A stretch of DNA of 64,000 nt from Pseudarthrobacter sp. BIM B-2242 (GCF_014764445.1 NZ_CP061721.1:1984001-2048000), one strand, 5' to 3'; positions 49,114 through 59,852 are shown, counted from the first letter of the stretch. The notes: a model not told the origin generated them from the letters alone. Made by a program: numbers and translations.

Positions 49114-49385
49114 TCAGCCGTCCTGCCCATCCGGGGCCGGGCCGGGTTCGTTGTCCGACGGCAGGACAACCGTTTCCTTCCACAACCCGCGGGTCTGAAG
49201 GTAGTCCTCCAGCCAGCCGCGGTGTTCCCCGCAAGCCAGCCATATTTTGCGGCGCTCAGGCGTGTGGATCTTGGGGTTGTTCCACAGCAGTTGCCACGAC
49301 GCTTCAGAGCGGCAGGCCTTCCGGGAGCACATGGCAGCGGTGGCCGGCGGGGGACCGGCGGTCCCTGCGGCCAGATCGAAGATGT

Positions 49386-49389
<4 letters not shown>
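49114..49389 (-). CDS. Small conserved protein with Cys/His pattern, function unknown
   Basis: A 91-residue protein that I recognise only as a conserved actinobacterial hypothetical. It has cysteines at CSRKAC and ACGEH plus nearby histidines, compatible with a metal site, and aromatic residues around SWQLLWNNPKIH and GWLEDYL. It lacks a signal peptide or membrane segment. Overlaps the DUF3099 gene by 4 bases and abuts SURF1, so it is the middle of a three-gene operon. A role in cytochrome oxidase or protein quality control is only guilt by association. Confidence 0.75.
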
Positions 49390-50689
<1,300 letters not shown>

Positions 50690-50724
50690 CGCCTTTGCGG
50701 ACCAGGCACCTTAGGGGCAAAGAG

Positions 50725-51096
50725 TCACGCAGCTGCCGCGAACGCCTCCCTGAGCCAGCCCGCAACCTCGTCATCCAGTTGGCTCGCTTTGTGCAGTTCG
50801 AGGTGGTGCATCCATTCTCCAGGGGACACATGCGCCACTTCCTTGAACCTGGCTGAGTCCACCCGCCGGGGGAGCGCAATCGAAAGAACTGCCGGTACGG
50901 CTGTCTTAAGGTGCTGCCGGGGATTCCAGACCCAGGCGAAAGCGCGGCGATGCCGAAAGGCCATCTGGCTGATGGTGGTGCGGTGAGTGGCCTCCACAAG
51001 CGCGGTGATGAAGTCCTGCACTGCCAGGCACAGGTCCAGTCCCTCGGGGGAGTTGTGGAAGAGGTCCTGGGGTGTGGACGGCGTGCCTGCTGTCAT
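50725..51096 (-). CDS. DUF5655-like protein
   Basis: A 123-residue cytoplasmic protein matching DUF5655: the segments FRHRRAFAWVWNPRQHL, ALPRRVDSARFKEV and PGEWMHHLELHK are family-like. No catalytic motif is visible and the function is unknown. ATG 51096; convergent with fabG and divergent from the SDR gene. Only short flanking hairpins, no ribosome binding site of note. Confidence 0.75.
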   Translation of the reverse strand: MTAGTPSTPQDLFHNSPEGLDLCLAVQDFITALVEATHRTTISQMAFRHRRAFAWVWNPRQHLKTAVPAVLSIALPRRVDSARFKEVAHVSPGEWMHHLELHKASQLDDEVAGWLREAFAAAA

Positions 51097-51255
51097 GGTG
51101 CGAGCTTAGGCCCCGGCCCTTGAGCCCGACAGGCCTCAGCCAAACTAGGCGGGCACCGCATCTTTGTGGGGGTCGCACAAGCGAACCTGCAGCGTGCGCT
51201 GGCATGATGGACTGCAGACCCAAGGAATTTAGACGTATCGAACAAAGGAGCCCTT

Positions 51256-52008
51256 GTGGGACTGCTGGACAACAAGACAGCCATCGTGACCGGATCCTCC
51301 CGCGGGATCGGCGCCGAAGTAGCAAAGATCCTGGCCGGCGAGGGCGCCGCCGTTGTGGTGAACTACCGCCAGAAGGCGCCGCGCGCCAACAAAGTCGTGG
51401 CGGGCATCGAAGCCGCCGGCGGCCGCGCCGTAGCGGTGGGTGCTGACCTGACCACCTTGGAAGGGGTCCAGGCCCTGGTCAGTGCGGCCATGGAGAACTT
51501 CGGTTCACTGGACGTGCTGGTCCTCAACGCATCCGGCGGGATGGAATCGGGCATGGAGGAGGACTACGCGCTGAAGCTCAACCGCGACGCCCAGGTCAAC
51601 ATGCTCAACGCTGCCGTGCCCCTGATGAAGGAGGGCTCCCGGGTGGTTTTCGTAACCAGCCACCAGGCACACTTCATCAACACCGTTCCCACCATGCCGT
51701 CATACGAGCCGGTGGCCCGCAGCAAGCGGGCCGGCGAGGACGCACTGCGTGAGCTCGTGCCGAACCTGGCAGAAAAGGGCATCTCACTGGTGGTCGTTTC
51801 GGGCGACATGATTGAGGGGACTGTCACCGCCACGTTGCTGGACCGCTCCAGCCCGGGTGCCATCGAGGCGCGCCGCGCCGAGGCCGGCAAGCTCTACTCC
51901 GTGGAGGAGTTCGCGGAGGTGGTGGCAAGCATGGCCACCGCCGACGTCGAGTCCGGCCACACCGAATACGCCGGCGGCGCCGACTACTTCGGCAAGGGCG
52001 GCAACTAA
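51256..52008 (+). CDS. SDR-family oxidoreductase with atypical active-site spacing
   Basis: A 250-residue Rossmann-fold protein with the cofactor motif TGSSRGIG at 13-20 and NASGG in place of NAAG. The catalytic Ser is in FVTSHQAHF. The Tyr-Lys pair is Y-E-P-V-A-R-S-K, so seven residues separate Tyr from Lys instead of four. That could change the active site geometry or indicate another Lys. GTG at 51256 has AAAGGAG upstream. A strong terminator follows. Substrate unknown. Confidence 0.85.
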   Translation: MGLLDNKTAIVTGSSRGIGAEVAKILAGEGAAVVVNYRQKAPRANKVVAGIEAAGGRAVAVGADLTTLEGVQALVSAAMENFGSLDVLVLNASGGMESGMEEDYALKLNRDAQVNMLNAAVPLMKEGSRVVFVTSHQAHFINTVPTMPSYEPVARSKRAGEDALRELVPNLAEKGISLVVVSGDMIEGTVTATLLDRSSPGAIEARRAEAGKLYSVEEFAEVVASMATADVESGHTEYAGGADYFGKGGN

Positions 52009-52020
52009 CACCACATTGGG

Positions 52021-52077
52021 ACGGCAGTCCGCGGCAGTGCTTCCCCAGCACCGCCGCGGACTGCCGTTTCGTTGTTT
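52021..52077 (+). terminator. Rho-independent terminator after the SDR gene
   Basis: A 21-bp stem (52021-52041 with 52047-52067, one mismatch, loop TCCCC) is followed by TTCGTTGTTT. It lies between convergent genes, so it may also serve serB. Confidence 0.8.
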
Positions 52078-52082
52078 AAGAA

Positions 52083-52976
52083 TCAGACCCCGGCGATGTG
52101 CCGGACAACATCAAGGTAGGGCATGTTGATGACGGAGTCCGCCACGGCGCGCACCGCCGGCTTGGCGTTGAATGCGACCCCGATCCCGGCGGCTCCGAGC
52201 ATGTCGAGGTCGTTAGCGCCGTCGCCCACCGCGATGGTGTGTTCCATCGGGACGCCTTCGGCGGCGGCCCATTCGCGCAGGTACTTCTCCTTGGCAGCCC
52301 GGTCGATCACAGCACCGAGCACCTTGCCGGTCAGGGCGCCGTCGACAATTTCAAGCTCGTTGGCGATCCAGTAATCCAGGCCGAGGTCCTCGGCGATGGG
52401 ACGCAGGATCTGGTTAAAACCGCCCGAGACCACGGCTACCACATGGCCTGCCGCCTTGAACGCGGCCACCAGCTCGGCGGCCCCCTCGCTCAGTTTCACT
52501 TCCTCCCGGACGGACTCGACGACGGCGGCGGGCAGTCCCGCGAGCACCGCCACCCGGGCGTGGAGACTTTGTGCGAAGTCCAGTTCCCCGCGCATGGCGG
52601 CTTCGGTGACCGCCGCAACTTCCTCGCGCTTGCCTGCATAGGCGGCCAGGAGTTCAATGACTTCCTGCTGGATCAGTGTTGAGTCCACGTCCATGATCAG
52701 GAACTTCCGCGGAGCCTCGCGCAGGCCGGCGGGAACGATGGCCGTGTCCAGCCCTTCCCGGGCAGCCCCGGCCACGGCGCTGCGGAGGGCGGCGATGCCG
52801 GCACCCGTGGCGTCGGCCACTGCCAGTTCGGCGGTGTGGACTTCAAACCTGTTGTCCCCGACCCGCACTTCCGACTCGACGGCGGCACCGTTCCCGGCCA
52901 GGAGCGAGCGCAGGGCTTCGAGTTCGGAGTCGGTCAGTTTTCGGCCATAGCTGACCGCAGTCACGTTCGGAGTCAT
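52083..52976 (-). CDS. serB: Phosphoserine phosphatase
   Basis: Last step of serine synthesis. The 297-residue HAD phosphatase has motif I DVDST at 96-100, motif II Ser in VVSGGFNQ, and motif III/IV GDGANDLDML. Residues 1-85 form an N-terminal regulatory-type domain. The ATG at 52976 has TAAGAT 7 bases upstream on the minus strand, consistent with a leaderless transcript. Divergent from the orphan ABC ATPase gene. Confidence 0.95.
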   Translation of the reverse strand: MTPNVTAVSYGRKLTDSELEALRSLLAGNGAAVESEVRVGDNRFEVHTAELAVADATGAGIAALRSAVAGAAREGLDTAIVPAGLREAPRKFLIMDVDSTLIQQEVIELLAAYAGKREEVAAVTEAAMRGELDFAQSLHARVAVLAGLPAAVVESVREEVKLSEGAAELVAAFKAAGHVVAVVSGGFNQILRPIAEDLGLDYWIANELEIVDGALTGKVLGAVIDRAAKEKYLREWAAAEGVPMEHTIAVGDGANDLDMLGAAGIGVAFNAKPAVRAVADSVINMPYLDVVRHIAGV

Positions 52977-52983
52977 GGCAGCA

Positions 52984-52989
52984 ATCTTA
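52984..52989 (-). promoter_or_regulatory. -10 hexamer of serB
   Basis: On the minus strand this reads TAAGAT, 7 bases before the serB ATG. No strong -35. Confidence 0.4.
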
Positions 52990-53107
52990 GCCAGCGCAGC
53001 ACGGACGCCCGAATTCGCTGACCGGCGTGCTGTCCGCGGATGCCGCCGGGGACTCCGTGCTGCATCAGTTATCAGTCGGCCCGCATTTTGTCCTAGTGTC
53101 TACTCCT

Positions 53108-53893
53108 ATGAGCGATGTTCTTGAATTGGCTGCCGTCAGCGTTGTCCGAGGCAAAAAGACCCTGTTGGACAAGGTGGACTGGCAGGTCAATGAAGGCGAA
53201 CGCTGGGTCATCCTGGGACCTAATGGCGCGGGCAAGACCACTCTCCTGCAAGTCGCCGCGGCGCGGCTTCACCCCAGCAGCGGCACGGCGGGAATTCTTG
53301 ATGAAACCATGGGCCGGGTGGACGTTTTCGAACTTCGTCCCCGGATCGGCCTGTCGTCCGCGGCCCTGGCCAGCCAGATTCCCGAGTCAGAAAACGTCTT
53401 GAATGTTGTGGTCACCGCAGCCTACGGAGTGACCGGACGCTGGCGCGAGGGCTACGAGCGGCCGGACGAACGGCGTGCCTTCCGGCTGCTGAATGACTGG
53501 GGCATGGGCCCGCTGCTGAACCGGACCTTCGCCACACTCTCCGAGGGTGAGCGGAAGCGGGTCCAGATCGCGCGCGCCCTCATGACCGATCCCGAGCTGC
53601 TCCTGCTTGACGAGCCGGCTGCCGGACTGGACCTGGGCGGTCGCGAGGAACTCGTGCACAAGCTTGGCGAACTCGCCAGCGATGACGGGTCCCCGGCCAT
53701 GGTTCTGGTGACACATCACCTTGAGGAAGTTCCACCCGGATTCACGCATGCCATGCTACTGCGCGACGGCGGCGTGGTGGCCGCCGGCCCCATCAAGGAC
53801 GTCCTCACTGACGCGCACCTGAGCAGCACTTTCGGCCTTCCCCTGGATGTGACCGAGAACGCCGGCCGTTACACGGCCACTGCACGCCGCTAA
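53108..53893 (+). CDS. Orphan ABC transporter ATP-binding protein
   Basis: A 261-residue ATPase with Walker A GPNGAGKTT at 37-45, signature LSEGERKR and Walker B LLLLDEPAAGLD, and switch His in VTHHLEEV. It lacks a membrane domain and has no permease beside it, similar to ModF/YlmA-type stand-alone ATPases. ATG at 53108; an in-frame extension to 53027 lacks support. Followed 16 bases later by a TSUP permease gene, which is not an ABC permease. Confidence 0.88.
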   Translation: MSDVLELAAVSVVRGKKTLLDKVDWQVNEGERWVILGPNGAGKTTLLQVAAARLHPSSGTAGILDETMGRVDVFELRPRIGLSSAALASQIPESENVLNVVVTAAYGVTGRWREGYERPDERRAFRLLNDWGMGPLLNRTFATLSEGERKRVQIARALMTDPELLLLDEPAAGLDLGGREELVHKLGELASDDGSPAMVLVTHHLEEVPPGFTHAMLLRDGGVVAAGPIKDVLTDAHLSSTFGLPLDVTENAGRYTATARR

Positions 53894-53908
53894 CGCGGTC
53901 CCGCCCTG

Positions 53909-54694
53909 TTGGAGCTTCTCAGCAGCATCCTTGTGTTTTTTGCCGGCCTGTGGGCCGGCACCATCAACGCCGTCGTCGGCTCGGGCACCCTGGTCACCTT
54001 TCCTGTCCTGATTGCCCTTGGTGTTGCCCCGGTCACCGCCTCCATCAGTAACGCCATGGGTCTGGTGGCCGGCAACGCCGCGGGCGCCTGGGGTTACCGG
54101 AAGGAGCTCAAGGGCCGGGGCCCGCAGCTGCTCAGGCTTCTGCCCGCTTCACTCCTCGGGGGCATCAGCGGCGCCTGGCTTCTGCTGCACCTCCCGGAAA
54201 AGGTGTTCCATTACGCTGCGCCCGTCCTGATTGTTCTTGCACTGCTGATGGTGGTTTTCCAGCCCCGACTCCAGCGGTGGGTGCGGGCCCGGGAGGAAAA
54301 CCCGGAGCACGCCCTCAAGGACAAAAGCCACGGCGTTCTCCTGATCGTCCTCGTGTACCTGGCGGGCGTCTACGGCGGGTATTTCGTGGCAGCTCAGGGC
54401 ATCCTGCTGGTGGGGATCCTGGGCGTCTTTATGACCGGGACCATCCAGAACGCCAACGCCATGAAGAACATCCTGGTGCTGGGCGTAAACATCGTGGCGG
54501 CGGCGTCCTACCTGCTGTTCGCCTTCGGCCGCATCAACTGGGCCGTGGTGGCCATCATCGCGGTCAGTTCCCTGATCGGCGGCGTCATCGGATCGAAGGT
54601 GGGCCGCCGGCTGTCCCCGCCGGTCCTCCGCGGCGTGATCTTCGCGCTCGGCCTGGTGGCGCTGGGCTTTATGATCGCCAATCTGCTGAAATAA
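53909..54694 (+). CDS. TauE/SafE (TSUP) family membrane permease
   Basis: A 261-residue protein with about eight hydrophobic helices and the TSUP features GTINAVVGSGTLVTFPVL near the N-terminus and ANAMKNILVLG in the second half. The family exports sulfite or organosulfonates, among other anions; the substrate here is unknown. TTG start at 53909 with no clear ribosome binding site, so the start is provisional. It lies between an ABC ATPase and an RNA methyltransferase gene, spaced 16 and 8 bases. Confidence 0.88.
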   Translation: MELLSSILVFFAGLWAGTINAVVGSGTLVTFPVLIALGVAPVTASISNAMGLVAGNAAGAWGYRKELKGRGPQLLRLLPASLLGGISGAWLLLHLPEKVFHYAAPVLIVLALLMVVFQPRLQRWVRAREENPEHALKDKSHGVLLIVLVYLAGVYGGYFVAAQGILLVGILGVFMTGTIQNANAMKNILVLGVNIVAAASYLLFAFGRINWAVVAIIAVSSLIGGVIGSKVGRRLSPPVLRGVIFALGLVALGFMIANLLK

Positions 54695-54701
54695 TCAGCC
54701 G

Positions 54702-55526
54702 GTGACAATCCACTACCTTGAATCCGCGGCGGACCCCCGCGTGTCCGATTACACGCAGCTGACCGACGTCCACCTGCGCAAGCTCCGCGAGCCGGTTGAA
54801 GGGATGTACATCGCCGAATCCTCCCGGGTCCTGCGCCGCGCCCTGGCTGCAGGCCACCGTCCGAGGTCGTTCTTCCTGGCGGAAAAATGGCTGGCTGACC
54901 TGCAGGATGTCCTGGGCGCCTATCCTGACGTGCCGGCCTTCATCGGCAGTGCCGCACTGCTCGAGGAAATCACCGGCTTCCATCTTCACCGCGGCGCCAT
55001 GGCAGCGATGCAGCGGCCGGCACCGGTGCCCCTCCACGAGCTGCTGGCCGGCGCCCGCCGGGTTGCGGTCCTAGAAGACATTGTGGACCACACCAACGTC
55101 GGCGCCATCTTCCGCTCCGCGGCCGCCCTGGACATCGACGCGGTCCTGATTTCGCCGCGCTGCGGTGATCCCCTCTACCGCCGCAGTGTCCGCGTCAGCA
55201 TGGGCACCGTCTTCCAGGTGCCCTGGGCGCGGCTGGAATCATGGCCGCAGGACCTCAGCGTCCTCAAGCAGAACGGCTTCACCGTGGCGGCGCTGGAACT
55301 GACGGACGACGCCGTCGACGTTGACCACCTGGCCGCCCGCAATCCGGACCGGCTGGCACTGGTGCTCGGCACCGAAGGCGCCGGAATGAGCGCGGAGACA
55401 CTCGCTGCCGTCGACCTCGCCGTCAGGATCCCCATGCGCTCCGGGGTGGACTCCCTCAACGTGGCCGCGGCCTCCGCAGTGGCGTTCTGGGAACTCCGGC
55501 CCCGCGGTTCGCAGGGTTCACCCTGA
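54702..55526 (+). CDS. TrmH/SpoU-family RNA 2'-O-methyltransferase
   Basis: A 274-residue SPOUT-fold methyltransferase. The N-terminal third resembles an RNA-binding domain ([21 protein letters not shown]), and the C-terminal part carries the SAM-knot motifs [30 protein letters not shown] and [21 protein letters not shown]. The target, rRNA or tRNA, is not visible. GTG start 8 bases after the TSUP gene, so co-transcription is likely. Confidence 0.92.
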   Translation: MTIHYLESAADPRVSDYTQLTDVHLRKLREPVEGMYIAESSRVLRRALAAGHRPRSFFLAEKWLADLQDVLGAYPDVPAFIGSAALLEEITGFHLHRGAMAAMQRPAPVPLHELLAGARRVAVLEDIVDHTNVGAIFRSAAALDIDAVLISPRCGDPLYRRSVRVSMGTVFQVPWARLESWPQDLSVLKQNGFTVAALELTDDAVDVDHLAARNPDRLALVLGTEGAGMSAETLAAVDLAVRIPMRSGVDSLNVAAASAVAFWELRPRGSQGSP

Positions 55527-55647
55527 TCCGCTATCATTAACAGCTGGCTGTCCCGCGTTTTTTGCCTCGAGCAGTGAAACGGACGCCGGCCATCCCATTC
55601 ATACCTGGCAGCTGGCAAAATCCAGTTGTGCGAACAAAGGTCCCATT

Positions 55648-55905
55648 ATGAAGTCTGATATCCACCCGAAGTACGAAGCTGTTGTTTTCAACGACCTGGC
55701 TTCCGGCGTCAAGTTCCTGACCAAGTCCACCGTGTCTTCCAAGAAGACCATCGAGTGGGAAGACGGAAACACCTACCCGGTCATCGACGTCGAAATCTCC
55801 TCCGAGTCCCACCCGTTCTACACGGGCAAGCAGCGCATCATGGACTCTGCAGGCCGCGTCGAGCGCTTCAACGCTCGCTTCAAGGGCTTCGGCGGCAAGA
55901 AGTAA
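55648..55905 (+). CDS. rpmE2: Ribosomal protein L31, type B
   Basis: An 85-residue large-subunit protein of the zinc-free type: it starts [16 protein letters not shown] and lacks the CXXC zinc ligands of type A L31. Such paralogues usually replace the zinc-binding form under zinc limitation and are repressed by Zur, but I found no Zur box upstream. ATG with no strong ribosome binding site. Followed by a textbook terminator. Confidence 0.95.
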   Translation: MKSDIHPKYEAVVFNDLASGVKFLTKSTVSSKKTIEWEDGNTYPVIDVEISSESHPFYTGKQRIMDSAGRVERFNARFKGFGGKK

Positions 55906-55928
55906 TTCTTCACCCCAAGGTTCTTTGG

Positions 55929-55960
55929 AAAGCCCGCACCGGCAACGGTGCGGGCTTTTC
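55929..55960 (+). terminator. Rho-independent terminator after rpmE2
   Basis: A 13-bp stem (55929-55941 with 55946-55958, GCAA loop) ending in TTTTC lies 24 bases after rpmE2. Confidence 0.85.
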
Positions 55961-56011
55961 GCGTTAACGGCAGTTGAGTAAACGCCCGCGGTGTGCGGCA
56001 GGATGGAAGGC

Positions 56012-57106
56012 ATGACGAACACACCACCACCCGCAGAAGAAGACCGCTCCAGCCGATTCCACGGCGAGTACAAGGTTCCCGGCGGCAAATTGGTGGTGGC
56101 GGACCTCGACGTCGTGGACGGACGCCTGGCGGATGTGTCCGTGAGCGGTGACTTCTTCCTCGAACCGGACGAAGCGCTTCCGGAGATCAACAGGGCCCTC
56201 ACCGGTCTGCCGGAAAGCACGACGGCGGCGGAACTGTCGGACGCGGTCACCGCCTCGCTGCCGCCGGACGCAGTCCTGTTCGGCTTTACGGCGGACGCCG
56301 TTGCGGTCACCGTCCGCCGTGCCCTGGCGCATGCCACGTCCTGGTCGGACCACCACTGGAACATCATCGCGCCTACGGTGCTGCCCACCCAAGTCAACGT
56401 TGCCCTGGACGAAGTCCTCACTGAAGAGGTGGGCGCGGGCCGGCGTAACCCCACCCTGCGCTTTTGGGACTGGGAAGAACCGTCCGTTGTCATCGGCAGC
56501 TTCCAGTCGGTCCGGAACGAACTGCACCCTGACGGCGTGGCCCGGCACGGCATCAGCGTGGTCCGACGGATCAGCGGCGGGGGAGCGATGTTTATGGAGG
56601 CCGGCAACTGCATTACGTACTCCCTCTACCTGCCCCAGACCCTCGTGGATGGAATCAGCTTCGCGGACTCGTACGCGTTCCTCGACGCCTGGGTGATGGC
56701 CGCGCTGGAGAAGCTCGGCATCAGCGCCTTCTACGTGCCCCTGAACGACATCGCCACGGACCAGGGCAAGATCGGCGGCGCCGCGCAAAAGCGCCTGGCC
56801 AACGGCGGCATGCTGCACCACGTCACCATGAGTTACGACATCGACGCCGACAAGATGGTGGAGGTTCTGCGTATCGGCAAGGAGAAGCTGTCGGACAAAG
56901 GCACCCGCAGCGCCAAGAAGCGCGTGGACCCGCTCCGCCGCCAGACCGGCCTGGCGCGCACCGAGATCATCGCGGCCATGATGGACGTCTTCACCGACCG
57001 CTACGCTGCCAGCCCGTCAGAACTCACAGCGGCCGAAATGGCTACCGCCCGCGAGCGGGTCGCCGCCAAGTTCGGCACCCACGAATGGCTGCACCGCGTC
57101 CCCTGA
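56012..57106 (+). CDS. Lipoate-protein ligase, domain-permuted (accessory domain at N-terminus)
   Basis: A 364-residue protein that would attach lipoate (or a related cofactor) to E2 or H proteins. The catalytic domain (about residues 115-364) has the RRISGGGA substrate loop near 186 and the conserved Lys253 in GKIGGAAQ. The first about 105 residues resemble the LplA C-terminal accessory domain (YKVPGGKL, VSGDFFLEP), here placed at the N-terminus. ATG 56012 has GGAAGG upstream. Convergent with pepN. Confidence 0.86.
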   Translation: MTNTPPPAEEDRSSRFHGEYKVPGGKLVVADLDVVDGRLADVSVSGDFFLEPDEALPEINRALTGLPESTTAAELSDAVTASLPPDAVLFGFTADAVAVTVRRALAHATSWSDHHWNIIAPTVLPTQVNVALDEVLTEEVGAGRRNPTLRFWDWEEPSVVIGSFQSVRNELHPDGVARHGISVVRRISGGGAMFMEAGNCITYSLYLPQTLVDGISFADSYAFLDAWVMAALEKLGISAFYVPLNDIATDQGKIGGAAQKRLANGGMLHHVTMSYDIDADKMVEVLRIGKEKLSDKGTRSAKKRVDPLRRQTGLARTEIIAAMMDVFTDRYAASPSELTAAEMATARERVAAKFGTHEWLHRVP

Positions 57107-57130
57107 ACCCGTCGATGGCGCTGATGCGGG

Positions 57131-57167
57131 GGCTGGCTGCGCAGGGGGCGTCCCTGCGCAGCCAGCC
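57131..57167. terminator. Hairpin between lipoate ligase gene and pepN
   Basis: A perfect 16-bp stem (57131-57146 with 57152-57167, loop GGCGT) between convergent genes; no T-tract. Confidence 0.65.
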
Positions 57168-57173
57168 TGGGCT

Positions 57174-59852
57174 TCACTGCGCAGGGAGGTCCGGAACGAC
57201 GACGGCCTGCGCGGTGAGCGCACGCAGCAGGTGGCTGCGCTGCTCCACGATAATCCTGCGCAGGGCCCCGGGTGCATCGGTGTTGGCATCCAGCCAGGCA
57301 TCGGTACGCAGCACCACCGCGTGCTGCTCCGGCCCGGTGCCGTCCGCGGGCAGGTCCTGTGCATGCGGGTACAAACCTCGCACAATCCGGCTGGCGATCT
57401 CGATGCTCCGGCTATCCCAGACGTCGCGAAGGCATTCGAAGTACGGCTCCACGTAGGGGTCAAGCAGTGCCGGCGGGGCGGTGGTAAAGCCGGCGATGGT
57501 GGCGCTCAGGAGTTGGTTGGACAACTCCGTCCCGTGCACGGCCTCCTTCCACGCCGTTGCCTTGACTTCAGCATCCGGCCGGGCGGCGAGTGCGGTTGCG
57601 CGGCCGGCGCGGCCGGAGGCTGTGGTGTCCCGCTCCAACTCGGCGTCCAGCTCCGCCACGGAGGCCTGGCCGTGGGCCGCGAGCGCATGCCACAGGTTCC
57701 AGCGCAGCTCGGCGTCCACCGCCAGACCTTCGAGTACCACCGTGCCGTCCAGAATGCCCCGCAGGCGCGGCAGGAGGGCGGGATCGTGCCGGCTGACGTC
57801 CGCCACAGTCCGTGCCCAGGCCAGCTGGTGGTCGGAACCCGGAGCGGCCGTGCCAAGCCGCGCGTCGGCCGCTGCCAGAAAGGCACTGCGCGCGGCGTGG
57901 CGCCGCGTGGGCGGGGTGAAGCGTTCGACGGCGGTGGAGGCGTTGCCAAGGATGTTCAGCAAAACGCCGATTCCGGTTTCGGAGGGTCCGAACGCCGTGA
58001 CCGCGTCCACGTAGCGGGTGGCGGGGCTTTCGCCGTCGCGGGCGGAGTTCCAGAGCGCGGTCCAGCACAGCGCCCGTGCCATCGGGTCCGTGAGACGGTC
58101 CAGGGATGCCAGAACGGTGGCCTCGGATGCAGGGTCCAGCCGGACCTTGGCGTATGTCAGGTCATCGTCGTTGAGGATCAGCAGTTCCGGCCGCCGTTGG
58201 CCGGCGAGCCCTGGTACTTCCGTCCGGCGGCCCACAACGTCGGTTTCGATGCTGCCCGTCCGGACCAGGGTGCCGCCGTCGTTCGTGTTGTACAGGCCCA
58301 CACGAAGCCGGTGCGGCCTCAATTCCTCGCGTCCGGTGACGGGGTCCAGGGCATCCTGGACGATCGTCACGGAGCCAAGGATGCCGTCGTCGGCTGTGAT
58401 GTCCAACGACAGCGTGGAAATGCCCGAGGTCTGAAGCCATTGCGCCGCCCAGCCCGCCAGATCCCGGCCGGAAGCGGCGCTCAGGGCGGCCAGCAGGTCA
58501 GCAAGGGTGGTGTTTCCGTAGGCATGGTCCTGGAAATACTGCCTCGAACCGGCGATGAACGCATCAAAGCCCACGTAAGCCACAAGCTGCTTGAGCGCTG
58601 AGGCGCCCTTGGCGTAGGTGATGCCGTCGAAGTTCTGCTTCGCGGCCTCAAGGTCGGGGATGTCCGCAACGATCGGGTGCGTGGTTGGCAGTTGGTCCTG
58701 GGCATAGGCCCAGCCCTTGCGCTTGTTCGCGAAGCTCACCCAGGCGGTCTCCCAGGCTGTGGCCCGGTCAACGCCCAACGTACCCATATAGTCGGCGAAC
58801 GATTCCTTGAGCCACAGGTCGTCCCACCACTGCATGGTGACCAGGTCCCCGAACCACATATGGGCCATCTCGTGCATCAGGGTGTTCGCGCGTGCCTGGT
58901 ACTGGGCGTCGGTGGCCCGCGACGTAAAGACGTAGCTTTCGGTGAAGGTGACAAGTCCGGGGTTTTCCATGGCGCCGAGGTTATATTCCGGCACAAACGC
59001 CTGGTCATATTTGCCCCACGGGTACGGGAAGCCGAACAGCCTGTTGAAGAAATCCAGTCCGCTCTTGGTCAGGCGGAAGAGCTCCGCGGCATCGAAGGAA
59101 TCCGCCATGGATGCCCGGCAGTAAAGTGCCAGGGGAAGGTCCAGTTGCGTGCCGTCGTCGAGCACTGCGTTCCAATGGTCCCGTGCCTTGAAGTACGGGC
59201 CGGCCAGCACGGTGGTGATGTATGTGGACATCGGCTTGGTCGTGGCGAAGTCCCAGCGGCTGGTGTCCGGATTGCCGGTCAGCCGGGTGCGGGCTGACTC
59301 AGCGCCGTTGGAGGCAACCTCCCAGTGCGACGGCGCCGTCACATGGAACGTGAATTCGGCCTTCAGGTCGGGCTGCTCGAAGTTGGCGAACACGCGCCGC
59401 GCGTCGGCGGGCTCGTACTGTGTGTAGAGGTAGCACTGGCCGTCTGCCGGATCCACAAAGCGGTGCATGCCTTCACCGGAACGGCTGTAGAGGGCCGTGC
59501 CGGTGACCGTGACCTGGTTCTCCGCCTGGAGGTTATCGAGCCGGATGCGGGATCCGTCCGCAATGTCCGCCACCGGCAGTTCCTTGCCGTTGAGGATCAC
59601 GCTGTGGACGTCATTGCAGATGAAGTCCAGGAAGGTCGATGCCGCCGGCCCGTGCCCGGGCCCCGCAGCCCCCTGCGCAACGGGCCCTGCAGCCGGCTGC
59701 GCGGCGGAGAAGTTGATGACGCTTCGGCTGGTATAGCCCGCGACGTCCGGATCTGCGGCCTGCCTCACGTCAAGGGAGACGTCATAGCTGTGGGTGGTGA
59801 TCAGGGCTGAACGTTGCGCCGCCTCGCTGCGCTGCAGATTCTCATGTGACAC
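57174..59852 (-). CDS. pepN: Aminopeptidase N, M1 family
   Basis: Removes N-terminal residues from peptides in the cytoplasm. The 892-residue protein has GAMEN near 293, the zinc motif HEMAH at 327-331 with its third ligand Glu in KESFADY, and a long C-terminal ERAP1-like helical domain. No signal peptide. GTG start with a TTAGAT -10-like hexamer 6 bases upstream. The 62-base gap to the upstream YeiH gene holds no other gene. Confidence 0.95.
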   Translation of the reverse strand: MSHENLQRSEAAQRSALITTHSYDVSLDVRQAADPDVAGYTSRSVINFSAAQPAAGPVAQGAAGPGHGPAASTFLDFICNDVHSVILNGKELPVADIADGSRIRLDNLQAENQVTVTGTALYSRSGEGMHRFVDPADGQCYLYTQYEPADARRVFANFEQPDLKAEFTFHVTAPSHWEVASNGAESARTRLTGNPDTSRWDFATTKPMSTYITTVLAGPYFKARDHWNAVLDDGTQLDLPLALYCRASMADSFDAAELFRLTKSGLDFFNRLFGFPYPWGKYDQAFVPEYNLGAMENPGLVTFTESYVFTSRATDAQYQARANTLMHEMAHMWFGDLVTMQWWDDLWLKESFADYMGTLGVDRATAWETAWVSFANKRKGWAYAQDQLPTTHPIVADIPDLEAAKQNFDGITYAKGASALKQLVAYVGFDAFIAGSRQYFQDHAYGNTTLADLLAALSAASGRDLAGWAAQWLQTSGISTLSLDITADDGILGSVTIVQDALDPVTGREELRPHRLRVGLYNTNDGGTLVRTGSIETDVVGRRTEVPGLAGQRRPELLILNDDDLTYAKVRLDPASEATVLASLDRLTDPMARALCWTALWNSARDGESPATRYVDAVTAFGPSETGIGVLLNILGNASTAVERFTPPTRRHAARSAFLAAADARLGTAAPGSDHQLAWARTVADVSRHDPALLPRLRGILDGTVVLEGLAVDAELRWNLWHALAAHGQASVAELDAELERDTTASGRAGRATALAARPDAEVKATAWKEAVHGTELSNQLLSATIAGFTTAPPALLDPYVEPYFECLRDVWDSRSIEIASRIVRGLYPHAQDLPADGTGPEQHAVVLRTDAWLDANTDAPGALRRIIVEQRSHLLRALTAQAVVVPDLPAQ

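Noticed and set aside
55527..55647. Zur box upstream of rpmE2
   Set aside because: No palindrome resembling the Zur consensus was found; TATCAT at 55532-55537 looks like a -10 element instead.
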